Made by a program: the position numbers and the translations under genes. The notes below the pieces were generated by a model. It worked only from the letters and a program-made list of their open reading frames with translations. It was not told where the DNA came from and searched no databases. A stretch of 57,906 nt of DNA from NCBI GenBank assembly GCA_018398765.1, contig JAHBMJ010004235.1, forward strand, positions 25,001-82,906. Reading direction: 5' to 3'. This DNA is from Chromera velia. Taxonomy: Eukaryota > Sar > Chromeraceae. Positions 46,577 through 57,906 of the stretch are shown here, piece by piece (within the stretch, counting starts at the first letter, position 1; each line of letters begins with the position of its first letter).

Positions 46577-47396
46577 CGTCCTTCACGTCTCAAATGCCCG
46601 ATACTTCAATTGATCAACGGATCAACGTGAGAAAACCTCTCCGCGCTTGGAGAACAAACAGGAAAAGACCCCGTGGGTGATGAGGAAGAGAAAAGATTGG
46701 GAAAACGTTTCCAGTCACCGACCGCAGGAACACGGGGCTCAGTCAGAGTCGAAGGCTTGCATACTTCTCTTTTTTCGGCTGAGCTGATCGATGACCTCCA
46801 GTTGAAATCTAGGAACGGCACTTTCACATGATAGGGTGCGATCTCGCTGTTTGGACGCACTTCATAGATCTGGGATCGAATAGAATTGTGGACAAAGGTC
46901 AGTCCGTTTGTGTCCGGCAGCATGAGAGCATGCTTCGCATGCAGGTCCGGGGCCGCAGCCCCGCGCACATGCAGGACACACGGCCGCGCGCGGCCCGAAA
47001 GGCCGTTTTTTGTGCTGAAAGAATGACGCATGCACGCACCGTGAGATTCGTCTGAAGGTCAGGCAATTTTCCACGCCGACTCGCCGAGGTGACCAGCTGC
47101 TGCAGTACAGCAACGACAAGTACACAAGGGGCACCAGCAACGGGGAGGGGCACTTCAACAACGAAGCTTTCTTTCGTGTCAAAGGCCGTCGCGCGCGATT
47201 CCTTTTAAACGAATCCGACGGAAAGAAAGGTTCCTCGAAAGATTTTTTGCTCGGTGCATGCTCCAATCTGTTGCCTTTCAACCAATCTGATATCCGTTTT
47301 GGGTCGATGGTGCGCCAAAAACAGAGCCTCTAGAGGTCGAACCGAAAACAAAATCAGACAAAGAAAAGGGCAGAAAGATACATCGGACAGTTCACG
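46577..47396. promoter_or_regulatory. Shared divergent promoter region of CCCH and calpain genes
   Basis: This 820-bp spacer has a CpG-rich block at about 46945-47010 with nested inverted repeats (GGGGCCGCAGCCCC; GGCCGCGCGCGGCC; GGCCCGAAAGGCC). The open minus frame 47031-46606 overlaps it but lacks family features, so it is not called. Confidence 0.45.
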
Positions 47397-50329
47397 ATGG
47401 CGGTACAGCAAGTGGCAGTAGACTCCCCGTACAGCAACATTGCTGGTGGTTATGTACTGGACAAGAAGGTCAACGGTGCACTCAAGTGCGACCAGAACGG
47501 GTCATGGCTTTTTCAAAATGGAGACAGGTGGTTCTTTGGACCGGGACCCGACAGAGCATGCGTCCCTTCAGATACGACGGCAAAAGCGCCCCATGAGGCC
47601 AAGTGGCCTGTCCAGGTAATTTCGCGTGTGGTGTCTCCGAAACCGTCGCCTCCCTCGATCCCGCCCTCCTTGTGGAGGGACCCATCGTTTCCTCATGAGG
47701 ACTCGTCAGTCGGGCTGAAACTTCCGTTTGCAGTCGAGTGGAGACCGTGCAGGCACCTGAAGAGAGAAATGGAACTCTTTCGCGAAGTCTCTCCTGCAGG
47801 TCTGTCAGTAGGGTGAATTTTCGAGCCTGCGTGTTAAATTAACCACTTAATTGTTTACCTCTCTTGCTTCCTGCCTGCCTGCCTGCCTGCCTGGCTACCT
47901 ACCTGCCTGCCTACCTGCCTGTCTGATTTTTCTGTCACTCTATCGGCCTGTTCTTTATGAATCTGCCGGTCGCGCTATGTTTCTGGCGCGGCCTCTCTGG
48001 TTCTCTCTCTCTTTTTTTTATCTCTCTCTCAAGCCCTGCTCGGCCGTTCATCAGAAAAAAGAGCACATGTCGTCTTCTCCATCTGTTCCCATGTCAGACA
48101 CGTTGAGGGAGACAGGCCAAATTGTGTTTTCTATTGGATTTGAATCCAGTTCTTCGCCCTGATTATTTTTGGCCCCTCCTGCCCGCCTGCTTCCCTTCCC
48201 ATATTCATGCAGGGCTCCTTCAGGGTGCTGTGGGGGACTGCTGGCTAGTCTCTGCCCTTGCTGCCTTTGCTGAGTACCCCAAAAGAGTCGAGGGCCTTTT
48301 CAAGGAAAAGGGGGTGGACGAGAAAACGGGGAAGTACTGTGTCCGTTTGTTTGACATCAAAAAAGGAGCCATGGTGGATGTGGAGGTAGACGAGTTTGTC
48401 CCTGTGTTCAGAGACGTGCCCTGGTGGTTCTTCTACCCTCCCGCCGTCTTCCTTCGGCCAGCACGAACACCTGCCATGTGGATGTTGCTGGTCGAAAAGG
48501 CATGTGCAAAGATGCTGGGCAGCTTCGGAAAACTCCACGGGGGGAATTGTTCGATGGCCTTCAGACTTCTGACAGGGTGCAAGGACTCGTTTGCGTGGGT
48601 GTCCGACCCAACTGACACCTCAGGAGAAGCAGTATGGAGAAAGATGGACCTGGCAAAGGAGGGCGAATACTTCATGTGCCACCCTGGCATGTGTGAGAAA
48701 CGAAAAGGCTCCTCAGCCTGCTGGGAGGAGATGAAAACCTCCAAGGGGAAGCGGTATCTTCTCGCCGCCTCGATAGGGGGGGATAGGGGCAACACGGGGG
48801 AAAAGAAAAGGGCAGATGGATTAGTGGAGAATCACGCTTACTCTCTGCTGCATGTGTGCGAGGAAGAGGGTCACCGTCTGATTTTGCTCAGAAATCCCTG
48901 GGGCAATGATAATGTTTGGAATGGAAAGTATTCAGATGGCGACAAAGTCTGGTTGAAGTCTCCCAAATTGAAAGCCGCCCTGACTCCCGTGGAAGAGAGA
49001 GCAGGCAGTGGAAGTTTCTGGATGGGGTCTGAGGACTTCCTTCGAATTTTTAGCCACGTCTTTGTGTGTGCAGAAGAGATGGCCAAGCCAGGCGAAGAGA
49101 CGGCAAAACCCCCCGTTCCGAAGGTAAAGACCCTCCCAGTCGGCAGTGCACCCCTGGAGGGAGTCAGAGACCCTCTCCCTCCAGGCACACTCGTGCAAGA
49201 GCATGGGACAAACAGGCTCCTCAGCGTGGTGGAGCCAGTGAAGGGGGGGAAGGACGGTGAGGGAACATCATACCTCTGTCGTGTTTGTCGGAGCCGCTAT
49301 TGGATTTGCACTGCGTGTGGGGAAGACAACCGACGCACGCGACCGAAGTGCAATTGCTGCAACGGTCCCCGTGTCCTCCCAGAAGGCGAGGACTCGACTC
49401 TTGTACTGCCCTCCTCCCACCTGATCATTCCTGAAGGCACAGTTCTCTACCTGCACGGTCTCTCCTCTCTCCCGTTCCTCAATGGGGGTGTAGTTGCAGT
49501 CCGGGCATTCCACAGAGGAACAGGAAGGTACGAAATCGATGTGCAGTTCCCTTCCGAGTCATCTGGAATGACAAAGGGGGGAGGGAGGGGGAATGAGGGA
49601 GTCACGCGCCGCATCGCTGTCAGGCCCAGCAGGTTGGGCTTTTACCCAGTTGAGGGTTCGGATGAAGGGAGGGGGGGTCCTGCATCTCCCTCTGCCGCCC
49701 CAGTTTCCCCCTCCTCCTCACCTGCAAAGGCCCCACCCCCACCCCCCTCATCCGACTTGGAGGAGGGGGGTGAGAGGGACCTCTGGGATGGCGAGGAGTG
49801 CTTTTTGCCTCTCCCATTGGGAAAGGAGGAAAGGGATCTGCTGCGAAAGATTTCATCTGCCTTGGGGGATGACTGGGTGCTCCGAAACCCAGTCGAGATT
49901 CCGCAGGCAGAGGGGAGAGAGAAACGGACAGTGCCAGCAGGGGCGTCTCTGATCCCTCCTAAGCCTGGAATCCAACCGAGGGACCTTCCCGCCTCTCTGC
50001 AACTCCCATCTCTTCTAGCATTCCTCTCAAAGCAGGGGGGGGGGCAGTCTCCGATCGCGTCTGTACTCGGAGAGCAGGTGCGTGCGTTGATGAGGGCAGT
50101 GCAACAAGTTGTGGAGGAGGAAGAAGAAAGGTTGAGGGAGGCGGGGGTTCGGAATTTCTCTCTCGGCCTGAATCGCGAGTTTGTCGTGAGAATTTCAAGG
50201 GAAGACAGGGCAGCGGGTGACAGGGGGGGGCAGAGACAGCAGGAGGAAGGGGATGAGGAGGCACCGAGAGGGAGGAACCTCCGAGTGATTGCCAAAACAA
50301 CAATCGGGCCAAAGCCGAAGTGGACGTGA
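47397..50329 (+). CDS. Calpain-family cysteine protease with RanBP2-type zinc finger
   Basis: Predicted intracellular cysteine protease. Exons 47397-47799 and 48213-50329 join at a split Gly codon (SPAG|LLQG), giving 839 aa. The N-terminus MAVQQVAVDSPYSNIAGGYV leads to the calpain entry region LWRDPSFPHEDSSVG..VEWRPCRHL. The catalytic triad is complete: Cys144 in QGAVGDCWLVSAL, His342 in LVENHAYSLLHV, Asn362 in LILLRNPWGNDNVW. After the protease comes a RanBP2-type finger from about residue 498 (WICTACGEDNRRTRPKCNCC), then a small barrel-like module (LHGLSSLPFLNGGVVAVRAF..GRYEIDV..IAVRPSRL) at about 545-605, a Pro/Ser linker, and a Glu-rich helical end. No EF-hand domain is seen, so regulation probably differs from classical calpains. 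Roles in targeting by the finger are inferred. Confidence 0.88.
47800..48212 (+). other. Calpain intron
   Basis: Starts GTCTGT and ends TTCATGCAG. It contains a (CCTG)n tract at about 47873-47925. An alternative donor at 47616 (CAG|GTAATT) was rejected because the frame beyond it encodes conserved calpain residues. Confidence 0.8.
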
Positions 50330-51117
50330 CCGGACTCTATTGCCACTCAGGGAGAACCAATCCGCGCCCCAAGATTCCACAAACTCTGCAATTTCGACAA
50401 TAAGTCTCTGCATGGGTACAAGCTTTCAAGTTGTTGGATAACTTCAATGTTGAATCTTTCAAGTACGAGCAACGTCGAACATGCTTCCCTTCAATTTAAA
50501 AAATAAGCAAACATTTGCAATACATCATCATTAGACCTAGCATTGGACTAAAGCATATTTGCATAATGTGCATTGGCTTTGGATAAGACTAGAATCACTA
50601 GATGCTAGACTAGAATTAGTTTTAGTAGAATGTTTTTAGTTATTTTTGAAACTTTTAATACAAATACAGAGTATATTTAAGTTTTGCATACGTTTATACA
50701 TGTTTCATTTACTGTACCTTATCCCAAAAAAGTTTTACCATTGTAAGTTTAAAGAAAGAAAAGAAACTGAATGTCAATTAACTAAATTAATCAAAAACAA
50801 TTTTTTTTGTCAATCTTTGAAGTTATGATTGTTTACATTTAAAGATCTAGTGCGTGAATCCTCCTCTTAATATAATTAGGTTACTCAGCGTGCTAAGTAG
50901 GTTTCTATACAATACTCTACACATCTAATCGTCTTTTAGTGAGCTTAATTCGTTTCTAGTAGGTTTTACCCAGGGCAAAGCCCCGTTCTGTAGTTGTAAA
51001 CGTTTTAATACAATGTGTTTGTTCCGTAGGAAATCCGTTTACTAAAATGGCCAGAAACTTGCCACTCTACACAGGCTGAAGCCCGCGAAGAAACAGCGTC
51101 CGTCACTCTCTTCCCAG
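50330..51117. other. AT-rich convergent spacer
   Basis: Lies between two gene ends. It is strongly AT-rich from about 50440 to 51040. No element ends or exons were recognised. Confidence 0.6.
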
Positions 51118-54100
51118 CTAGTGAGCTGCCATGGTGGCAGCACCTGCCTGCACAAGAGAGGGCGAAGACTTGGTGTGTCTCCCTCCTGCCACAGGAGTCC
51201 CCATCGACCTGTGAGTGGAGACGGGGGAGTCCTGGAAGACCGTGGCTGTCTTCGCGATGTCAAAGTCTCCGTAGAGAGCAGAGAACCTGTGCGGGCTCGA
51301 CAGGGCTCTGATCATCTCCTCTCTGCATTCATGCAGTGAGTGCGCATGGAGGTGGTATGGAATGGAGGAATCGATCGATCGAGTGCAGGCAAGGACATGC
51401 AGACAGAGCCTCGTGTGTGATGTCATTGGGAGACACTCAGTACCTTGAGAACGCTGAAACGGGTGCTGGGGAGGGGCAAGGTCCCTCAATGTCAACGCAC
51501 ATACCGCACCACAAGCCACACACACAGAGCCCTTTATACACGTCTGCACGCCAGGCAGGCTGTGGGAGACCGTCAATTCCCGCTTTCATACAGAAAGAAG
51601 ACGACTCTCAGACTGGCAATTAAGCTGCCGTTGATTGGGAGACGGAAAGGCTGTCTGTCATGCTTCCAATCGATCAGTCAATCGGTCGACTGACTGAGGC
51701 TAAAAGAATGAAAAGAAAACGCAAAACGCAAAAAGGGACTGGAATGAAAAGAAAAGTAGGAACAAAGGAAGACTTACAGTTCTCTTGCAGAGTAGTTCGA
51801 CTTCTCCTTCATGTGCGCAACTCGGTCTTTCACCTGCAGTCATCCACTCAGTCAGAGAGATCAGAAAGATCCACGCCATCACTGTGCTACATGTAAATCG
51901 TTATCGTGCTTTCAGTGAACTTTTCTCCCTGTATGGAAGTGTCAAATTCACTCAAGCGCATCGCATGTCAAAAGTTCGTCCAAATGAGCTGACAGCACTG
52001 GGTTTTCTGGTGCTTAGTGACCAGGTTGCCTACCAATTTCCGTACATACAGAAAACTGAAAAATTGAATTTGTGACTTTTTCTTTGTTTCCGTTTCACAA
52101 ACAGACACAAAGCAATGTATCCAAACTGTCCTCTTGCTATCTCTCCATCCCCCGCCAGAGCCTCCTTTGAGAGAGAGAGAGAGAGAGAGAGACTGACGTA
52201 CCAGTTCCCGTTGTCTGTTGGACTCTGCCACAACCTTGCGACGCTGCAGGAGAGAGAGAGGGGAAAAGGACAAAACAACTTCATGTTGAGGAATGCGTGC
52301 GCGGAGTCTCTTTTGTGTGTGTGACTTTTTGCTGTGTGGATGTGTGTGCTTAAAAGAGCGAGGGGTGGCATCAACACGGTCTCAAAATATTCCCCGACGT
52401 CCTGGATGCAACTCGTGGAAGCACGACCAGTTGGGCATTCTCTGTGCTGAAGACGAAAACAGACCTTCGACAGACATCAAATCAAAGTTTGCGTGGATGG
52501 TTTGGATTCCTATCAAGCTTGACTGACTGACTGACCTCGTTCCAGAGCATCGTCTTTTCATACTCTAAAACTTTTGCCTTCGCCATCTTCAAGGCAAGAG
52601 ACTCGGCCATCTGCTCTCTTCGAAAGTTTTCTCGGCGTTGTTGCCTGCAGACCCACCGGCACGCAAACGGTGACTGAGGGATGCATCATGCTTTGATGAG
52701 CTTTTTGGAAGTCGTCTTCATCTCCTCGACATCGTCTTCGTCATTCATTGACTTTCTTCCTTCCTTCAGACGAAAACGACAAGAAAACAAAGAGAAAATA
52801 GAACCAACCCCCTTTCAGAAACGACGTCCAAAAACTGCGGAGAAACAGGAATGCCTCCCTTTAATTCTTTCTGCCTCCCCTTCTCGGCCTCTTTGAACAC
52901 GCAACATTCATTCACTGTGTGTTTGTGAATACACTATGTCCGAAAATAGCGCAAGTCTCTTTGGCTCTCCTGGGTCTGTCTACCCACCTCGCGATGTTCA
53001 TTTCTTTGTTTCTCCCCTTAAGGCCCTCGAGTTCCTTTTTGAACTCCAAGTACTTCTTCCTCTTGAGCTCGTGCTGCTGCAGTCTGCTCTCAACCTGCTG
53101 TCTGTGGTCGAGAACGGAGTTCTGGAAGTCTTCAAGCTGCAGAGAGAGAGTCATTGACGCACGCACGCTCAGCAATGCGCTCGTCCATCCGGTTCCCAAG
53201 CAACTCATTGAAATATGTTCTCTCCGAATTTCCTCTTTCTGTGTGATAGAAAAACTTATGATGGTTGAGGATAGCGCCGTAAAGAAACCCATACACAATA
53301 TATACACAAAGGATGAAATGATCAAGGAAGGATCCTGCTCGACAGACAGCAGCAACGATGGCGCAGATCGAGCCCCCTCCCCGTTTCCTCACCCCTTCAC
53401 TGACCTTCCTCCTGGCCTCGTCTGCCGCCAGCTTCCTCTTCATCATCAGTTGGAATTGTTTCTTTGCGTTCTGCTCTTGTTGGATCGCCTGCATTCATTC
53501 ATTTGTTTGCATGCATCCATTCACTCATGCATCCGTCCAGACTGCGGCCTTTCTATGGAGTTCTGTGCATGCACCCACCCGCAGTGTTCAGAAAAGGATG
53601 AGAGACGTCAAGAGAAATGAAGTCAACAGAGTTTGGATTTACAGGAAGGACGTGTTGGTCGGTACGGTCGTCACTCCTCTTTTCTCCATCTTTGCACATC
53701 GGCGACGGTGTCCATTGTGCAGGTTATCTAGAAGCAAGATGAGACTCTCAAAACGTTCTCCCAAGAGAAAGCCAGTGAGTAAATATCGAGAGCAAGAGAA
53801 ATGAATTTAAATGAGATGTGTTAGAAGAAGCCCACGTACCTTCTTGTTGGCCTGCTGCATCAGCTTCTCCTGCTCCTTCCGGCATTTCTCTTCCCATGCC
53901 ATCCGCTTCTGCGAAACGAAAAAACAAAGTGAAAAATTCGTCGGAAGGATTGGAGAGTCAATCCAAAAAAGAAAGTCGGATGATGGGCTTTTCTGCCGAT
54001 AGGCTGCTCACAGACCGGCCAGCATCCTGACTGAGCAAGTGATTCATGCTCTAGAGACATTCTGTCTGTCTGTCCGTCTGTCTGTCTGTCTGTCTGTCTG

Positions 54101-55105
54101 CCTGCCTGCGGCTGATTGGCTACCTGATTGACTTGCTTACTTACTGAATACCAGACTGACGTCTCTTTGCAGCTGCGCATCCTTTTCTGCTGCGTCTCTC
54201 AGCATTCTCTCCTTCTCCTCCTTCTTCCTTCGGAGATCCATAGTCTTTTCCTGCACGGAGATATGACGAGTGGATGGGGGGGGTTGCCCCTTTGAGATCA
54301 CTTTGTGCTGTGTCAGGAGACTTCCCAAAACTTCTTATGGATCTTGTCAGCACAAGGCCTTCAAATTAATTCATAAGCAAAGAGGATATATACGGCATTT
54401 CCGAATTCATCATTAACTGCAGATAGAGCCCAGAGACATATCAAAAGTCAGAAAAGGCAGAGAGAAAAGTACACATCAACCTTGTGGTCCCTTTGCACAC
54501 CCCCACTCTCGCTTTTCATTCTCTCGGAAGTCCCTCTTTAAATTTGATTTTCTGTCTCTGGCAATTTCCAGTGCCGCTTTCTTGGTCGTGTACGTACATG
54601 TTTTTTCCTATCGAGAGTCTCCATTCTCTGTCTGTCCTCTGCCTGCATGAGAATCAACCTGCCCATCTGCTCCTGGTACTCCCTCTCCCTCTGCTCCTCA
54701 CGCTGCCGAAGCCACTCCGCCTGTTTTGCCTCCGCCTCCTTCTGAGCCTCTACGCGTCGCCTCCTTTCCTCAGCCTGCAATGGCATTAGCCACATGGCGA
54801 TCGAGCAAGTGTCAGAGACCCTATCGACAGAATCATTACACCAACATGCTCCGAAGACGCCGAGAAGAATGGAAAAAATGAAGAGTGGGATACCAAAAGA
54901 TGGTCGAATAAGCGCCAGCCGGTAGACAACACATATGCAGTACGCAACTGTCACCCGAAGAGCACTTACGTCACTGGGCCGTCCTTTCCGTTGTTGTTTC
55001 GTCAGTATGGACTTGCACCATTCAAGACACTCACCTCTCGCTCCTGCTTGTCCCTCATCGCGTTCTGCTGCTCTTCAAATTCTCTTCGCAGCTGCAACGA
55101 ATGTT

Positions 55106-55171
<66 letters not shown>

Positions 55172-57397
55172 GACAATACTTGATGTTTCTTCTGTCTTTT
55201 CGATGTCCAACGTCAATGAAATCCCAGACGAACATCTGGTCATTTCTGGAGGAAGGAAAGAACACAAGGCAAGCAAAGAGATTGGGAAGAGCTTCAGTTC
55301 TCGTTTGACGCGATCTGAAGGGGACGAATGTGAAAAGTGGTCGAGAAGAAGCACATTAAAGAAGAAGAAGAAGTTTGAAGATGCCCCATCAAGACGACTT
55401 TCCACTTCAGTTTCAGATTCTTCTTTCTGGAAGTCGACTGACTCACCCTCTCTGCCTCTATTTTCCTCATTAGATTGTCCTGCATCGCTTTCCTCTCAGC
55501 CTCCTCCTTCTGCACAATGAATTTTTCAGAGGATTTAAGGGCATCATTCGAGCAATAGACATTTTTCTGTATTTTGTTTTCATCTGTACGTACGTACACC
55601 GAGAGATGCAATATGTGAACTACGTCACTTTGTCGTTTGATGAATTCAAAACGCTCTGAGTGGGTCGTGATAAACCGAGAACTGTTGCTGCAGTGTATGA
55701 CTTGAGAAGAGAAACGCGTGCAAATGAATCCAGTCCGGAACTTGTGCATAAAATCTTTGGGGCATTAATCCTTTCGTGAAGGCAAGTTGCAAAAAAGAGT
55801 GCGCCTTCAGTTTTGAAGTCGGGCTGTTTTTTCGGAGAGCGAGAGAGAAGGAGATCCAGAAAGGACTAGGGAGTCCAAAGTAAAAGACGAGGGACCACAA
55901 AGAACAGCAGCCAAACAGGTTCAGGATGTGGGCAGACAAAGGAGCCGTCTCCTTTTTGAAGTACTTGCCCGGTTGGGAACAAACTGACTGACCCTTTTCT
56001 GAGCCATTTCCCTGACTTTCCGCGCTTGTTCCTTCATCTTATCGTCGTTTGCTGCCGCCTCTTCACGCGCATACGAGTACTCCCTTTCCTGCAGGAACGC
56101 AGAAGGCCGATCAGAAAGAAAACAGAAGGCAGAGTCCATATTTACAAGGCATTCTCCCTGTCTAGCAAGAGAGCCTTGAAGAGAGATTTCAATCCCTTGG
56201 ATATCCTGTCCACGTAGCATCAAAGCGCGATGGAAAAGGCTATTCGATGGGCCACGCAGCTGGCCAGGCATAGGATGGTCATTTTTCATAAATCTACAGT
56301 TGCCACACACATGGACGAGCTCATGCACCGTTTGGAAATTCGTTGTTTCATTCAAATTGCGTGGCTTTTCTGCCCGAACCGATAGTCGGACGATGCGCTC
56401 AAAAACAGACCTGCTGTTCGACCGACTCGGTGAATGAGCGACACCCTGACTGTCTGACTGCTTGCTCTTGTGCCGTTTAATTTTCAACCTTCTACCTTCC
56501 GGTCTTGGGGCTTTCCGGTGCTGTTGGCAAGCCTTTTCAGCTGCTCATTGTACCTGACCTGTTTATTCAAGGACAAAACTGTTGGCCGCACGTCCTAAAT
56601 AAAACAATGAAGTCTCTCAGAAGTGGGAGACTGCTGACTGACTGACCATTCTCTGAACCTTCACGAGTTCTGCCTGCAGCGCCGCCCTCAGCCATGATCT
56701 CTCCATTTCCTTCGACCTTTCTAGACGGTCCCTCTCCATCCTGCTCAATCGGATAAATTTTCAGCCATTCACATATCGAGACATGCGGATGAAACATGAT
56801 TGATTACATTAAAAGAAAGCAATATTATCACAGCAGAAAAAAACCGTGCATGATAAGTTTTTGCAGAACCTATTCACACATTTTTCACAGCGACGGAAGT
56901 GGTGAGCCTTTGTGGTTGCGACTTTTCTTTCCGCAATTATCCTTGGCCTTTTCATGCCCGGCCAGGTTTTCGAACAGCCTGCCTGAAAAAACTTCAAGCA
57001 AAAACATTGCGTATGCCCAAAAGATCCTGAGTCATTCACTACTATACAGGAATGGCGAAAACCCTTCAGCGAAGCAGCCGCAAAGCACCCTCAAGCGATG
57101 AAAGAATGAAAAGACGAAGAGCGGCGGAGAGAAACATGTCAGAGGGGCGGAAGAAAAGGAGGGGGGGGAAGGAACGGAGGGAGAGAGGGAGGGGAGGACC
57201 CACGCGAAAGCACCACCGGAGAGGACACGGGAGAGTGCCGCCCCAGCATACGTGTCCCCAATTGCACCCCCTGCAACTTCTGAAACCGATGCAGCGACAG
57301 AAGGTCCCCCCCCAAGGACAGTTGCTGCCGCCCGAAGACTCAAATTTCCCGGTCGTGCTTCGTCCTCAGGGAGACGGTCGTAGGCTTGCTTCACTGC
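51118..57397 (-). CDS. Long coiled-coil protein, axonemal/TPH-like (5' incomplete)
   Basis: Fifteen exons from the 5' side: 57397-57204, 56740-56647, 56558-56496, 56088-55993, 55509-55447, 55091-55035, 54774-54598, 54250-54161, 53908-53840, 53488-53405, 53136-52988, 52644-52536, 52243-52202, 51833-51778, 51322-51118. They total 1548 nt (515 codons plus stop) with every junction in phase, and several join split codons. After an Ala/Gly-rich start (AVKQAYDRLPEDEARPGNLS) nearly everything is charged heptad helix, for example AEERRRRVEAQKEAEAKQAE and LEDFQNSVLDHRQQVESRLQ. The end is non-helical (ALSSPHRFSALYGDFDIAKT..). The composition resembles trichohyalin/plectin-homology cilia proteins, so a cytoskeletal or flagellar role is a guess. 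No catalytic motif is present. The first exon starts at an acceptor, so the true start lies upstream, perhaps outside the window. Confidence 0.75.
54059..54105. repeat. (TCTG)n repeat in an intron
   Basis: Short TCTG/CCTG array inside the intron between exons 54250-54161 and 53908-53840 of the coiled-coil gene. Confidence 0.8.
55110..55170. repeat. (CA)n(GA)n tract before a coiled-coil acceptor
   Basis: On the minus strand this reads (TC)n(TG)n and lies about 20 bases upstream of the acceptor TTGCAG of exon 55091-55035. The arrangement is the same as at 18747-18839. Confidence 0.85.
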
Positions 57398-57758
57398 CTG
57401 TAAGAGGTCTGCAGAACCGTCGGCATGCGGGGGTTAATTGATCTTTCCAGTCCACGTGGGTACGCGTTTCTTCTTTCAAAAACATATTCTGTGTGTTTTA
57501 CTGAAAAAACTCAGAGTCCATTTCCGAATTTGAATACCATCAGTCAGAATCACGGTCTCTCTCCGTGGAATGGTGCTGCCTCCCTTCCTCTTTGCCTGCA
57601 TTCTGACCTTTCCTTTTTGCCTCGAAGAATTCAAAGCGCAAACGCGCAAGCCGAGGCGAGAGTCCCTTCTCTGAAAAGTCCTCTGGCTTTCTGCATTTAT
57701 TGATACATATGAACACATATGTCTATGTATGTATAGATACACATACATTATACACACA

Positions 57759-57795
<37 letters not shown>

Positions 57796-57906
57796 CACTC
57801 AAAGAAGAGGCGGAGGGGCGCTGAAAGTAACACAGTGACACAGCGAAGAAGAGAAGGGACACATGAAGGAAAGAAAATAAAATATCAGAAAAGGGCTGCA
57901 GAGTGC
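57398..57906. other. Upstream flank of the coiled-coil gene
   Basis: Contains a (TG)n tract at 57759-57792 and weak open frames on the minus strand. Upstream exons of the coiled-coil gene are expected here or beyond, but none could be fixed. Confidence 0.5.

Noticed and set aside
46606-47031. 141-codon minus-strand frame upstream of the CCCH gene
   Set aside because: It covers a CpG-rich palindromic spacer and shows no domain. The splice and start signals favour ATG 46576.

Overview
This is nuclear DNA of a microbial eukaryote. Genes are broken into many short exons with GT..AG introns. Intergenic DNA is rich in (TG)n, (TC)n and (TCTG)n microsatellites, and retroelement remnants are present. 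The gene set (NF3-like nucleoplasmin-fold histone chaperone, TFIIF-beta, ankyrin/TRP-like channel, nitrile-specifier-like kelch protein, CCCH-finger protein, calpain with RanBP2 finger, coiled-coil protein of axonemal style) best fits an alveolate, and a chromerid-type alga such as Chromera would be my first guess. The species assignment is inference only.

Layout. 1-2300: AT-rich DNA, an orphan retroelement 3' tail and microsatellites. 2305-8640: a large imperfect palindrome with about 2.4 and 2.9 kb arms. Its spacer holds an RRM-domain exon, and one arm carries a further exon-like insertion. 8640-10300: AT-rich, no gene seen. 11715-10302 (minus): TFIIF beta. 12482-18896 (plus): nucleoplasmin-fold chaperone with an acidic tract and a C-terminal winged-helix-like module, 11 exons. 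19690-22540: degenerate non-LTR retrotransposon. 31066-24356 (minus): ankyrin-repeat/TRP-like channel. 32059-33063 (plus): intronless kelch protein. 34245-35870: second LINE copy. 35878-39937: complete non-autonomous LTR element with 508/510-bp LTRs, primer-binding site and polypurine tract but no recognisable gag/pol. 39979-40213: small inverted-repeat element. 46576-44189 (minus): triple CCCH zinc-finger protein. 47397-50329 (plus): calpain-type protease. 57397-51118 (minus): coiled-coil protein of at least 515 residues in 15 exons, 5' end unresolved.

Organisation. Genes alternate in orientation. Three head-to-head pairs (TFIIF-beta/chaperone, channel/kelch, CCCH/calpain) share spacers of about 0.77, 0.99 and 0.82 kb, while the LINE copies and the LTR element lie in tail-to-tail gaps. 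Reconstructed exon chains sum to multiples of three for the chaperone (1086 nt), calpain (2520 nt), CCCH protein (1878 nt) and coiled-coil protein (1548 nt), which supports these models. Almost every acceptor ends in GCAG. Junctions are unresolved at TFIIF exon 2/3, channel exon 1/2 and channel exon 6/7. The genes do not form one pathway: they cover transcription initiation, chromatin, RNA binding, ion transport, proteolysis and probably cytoskeleton. No tRNA, rRNA or CRISPR array was seen.
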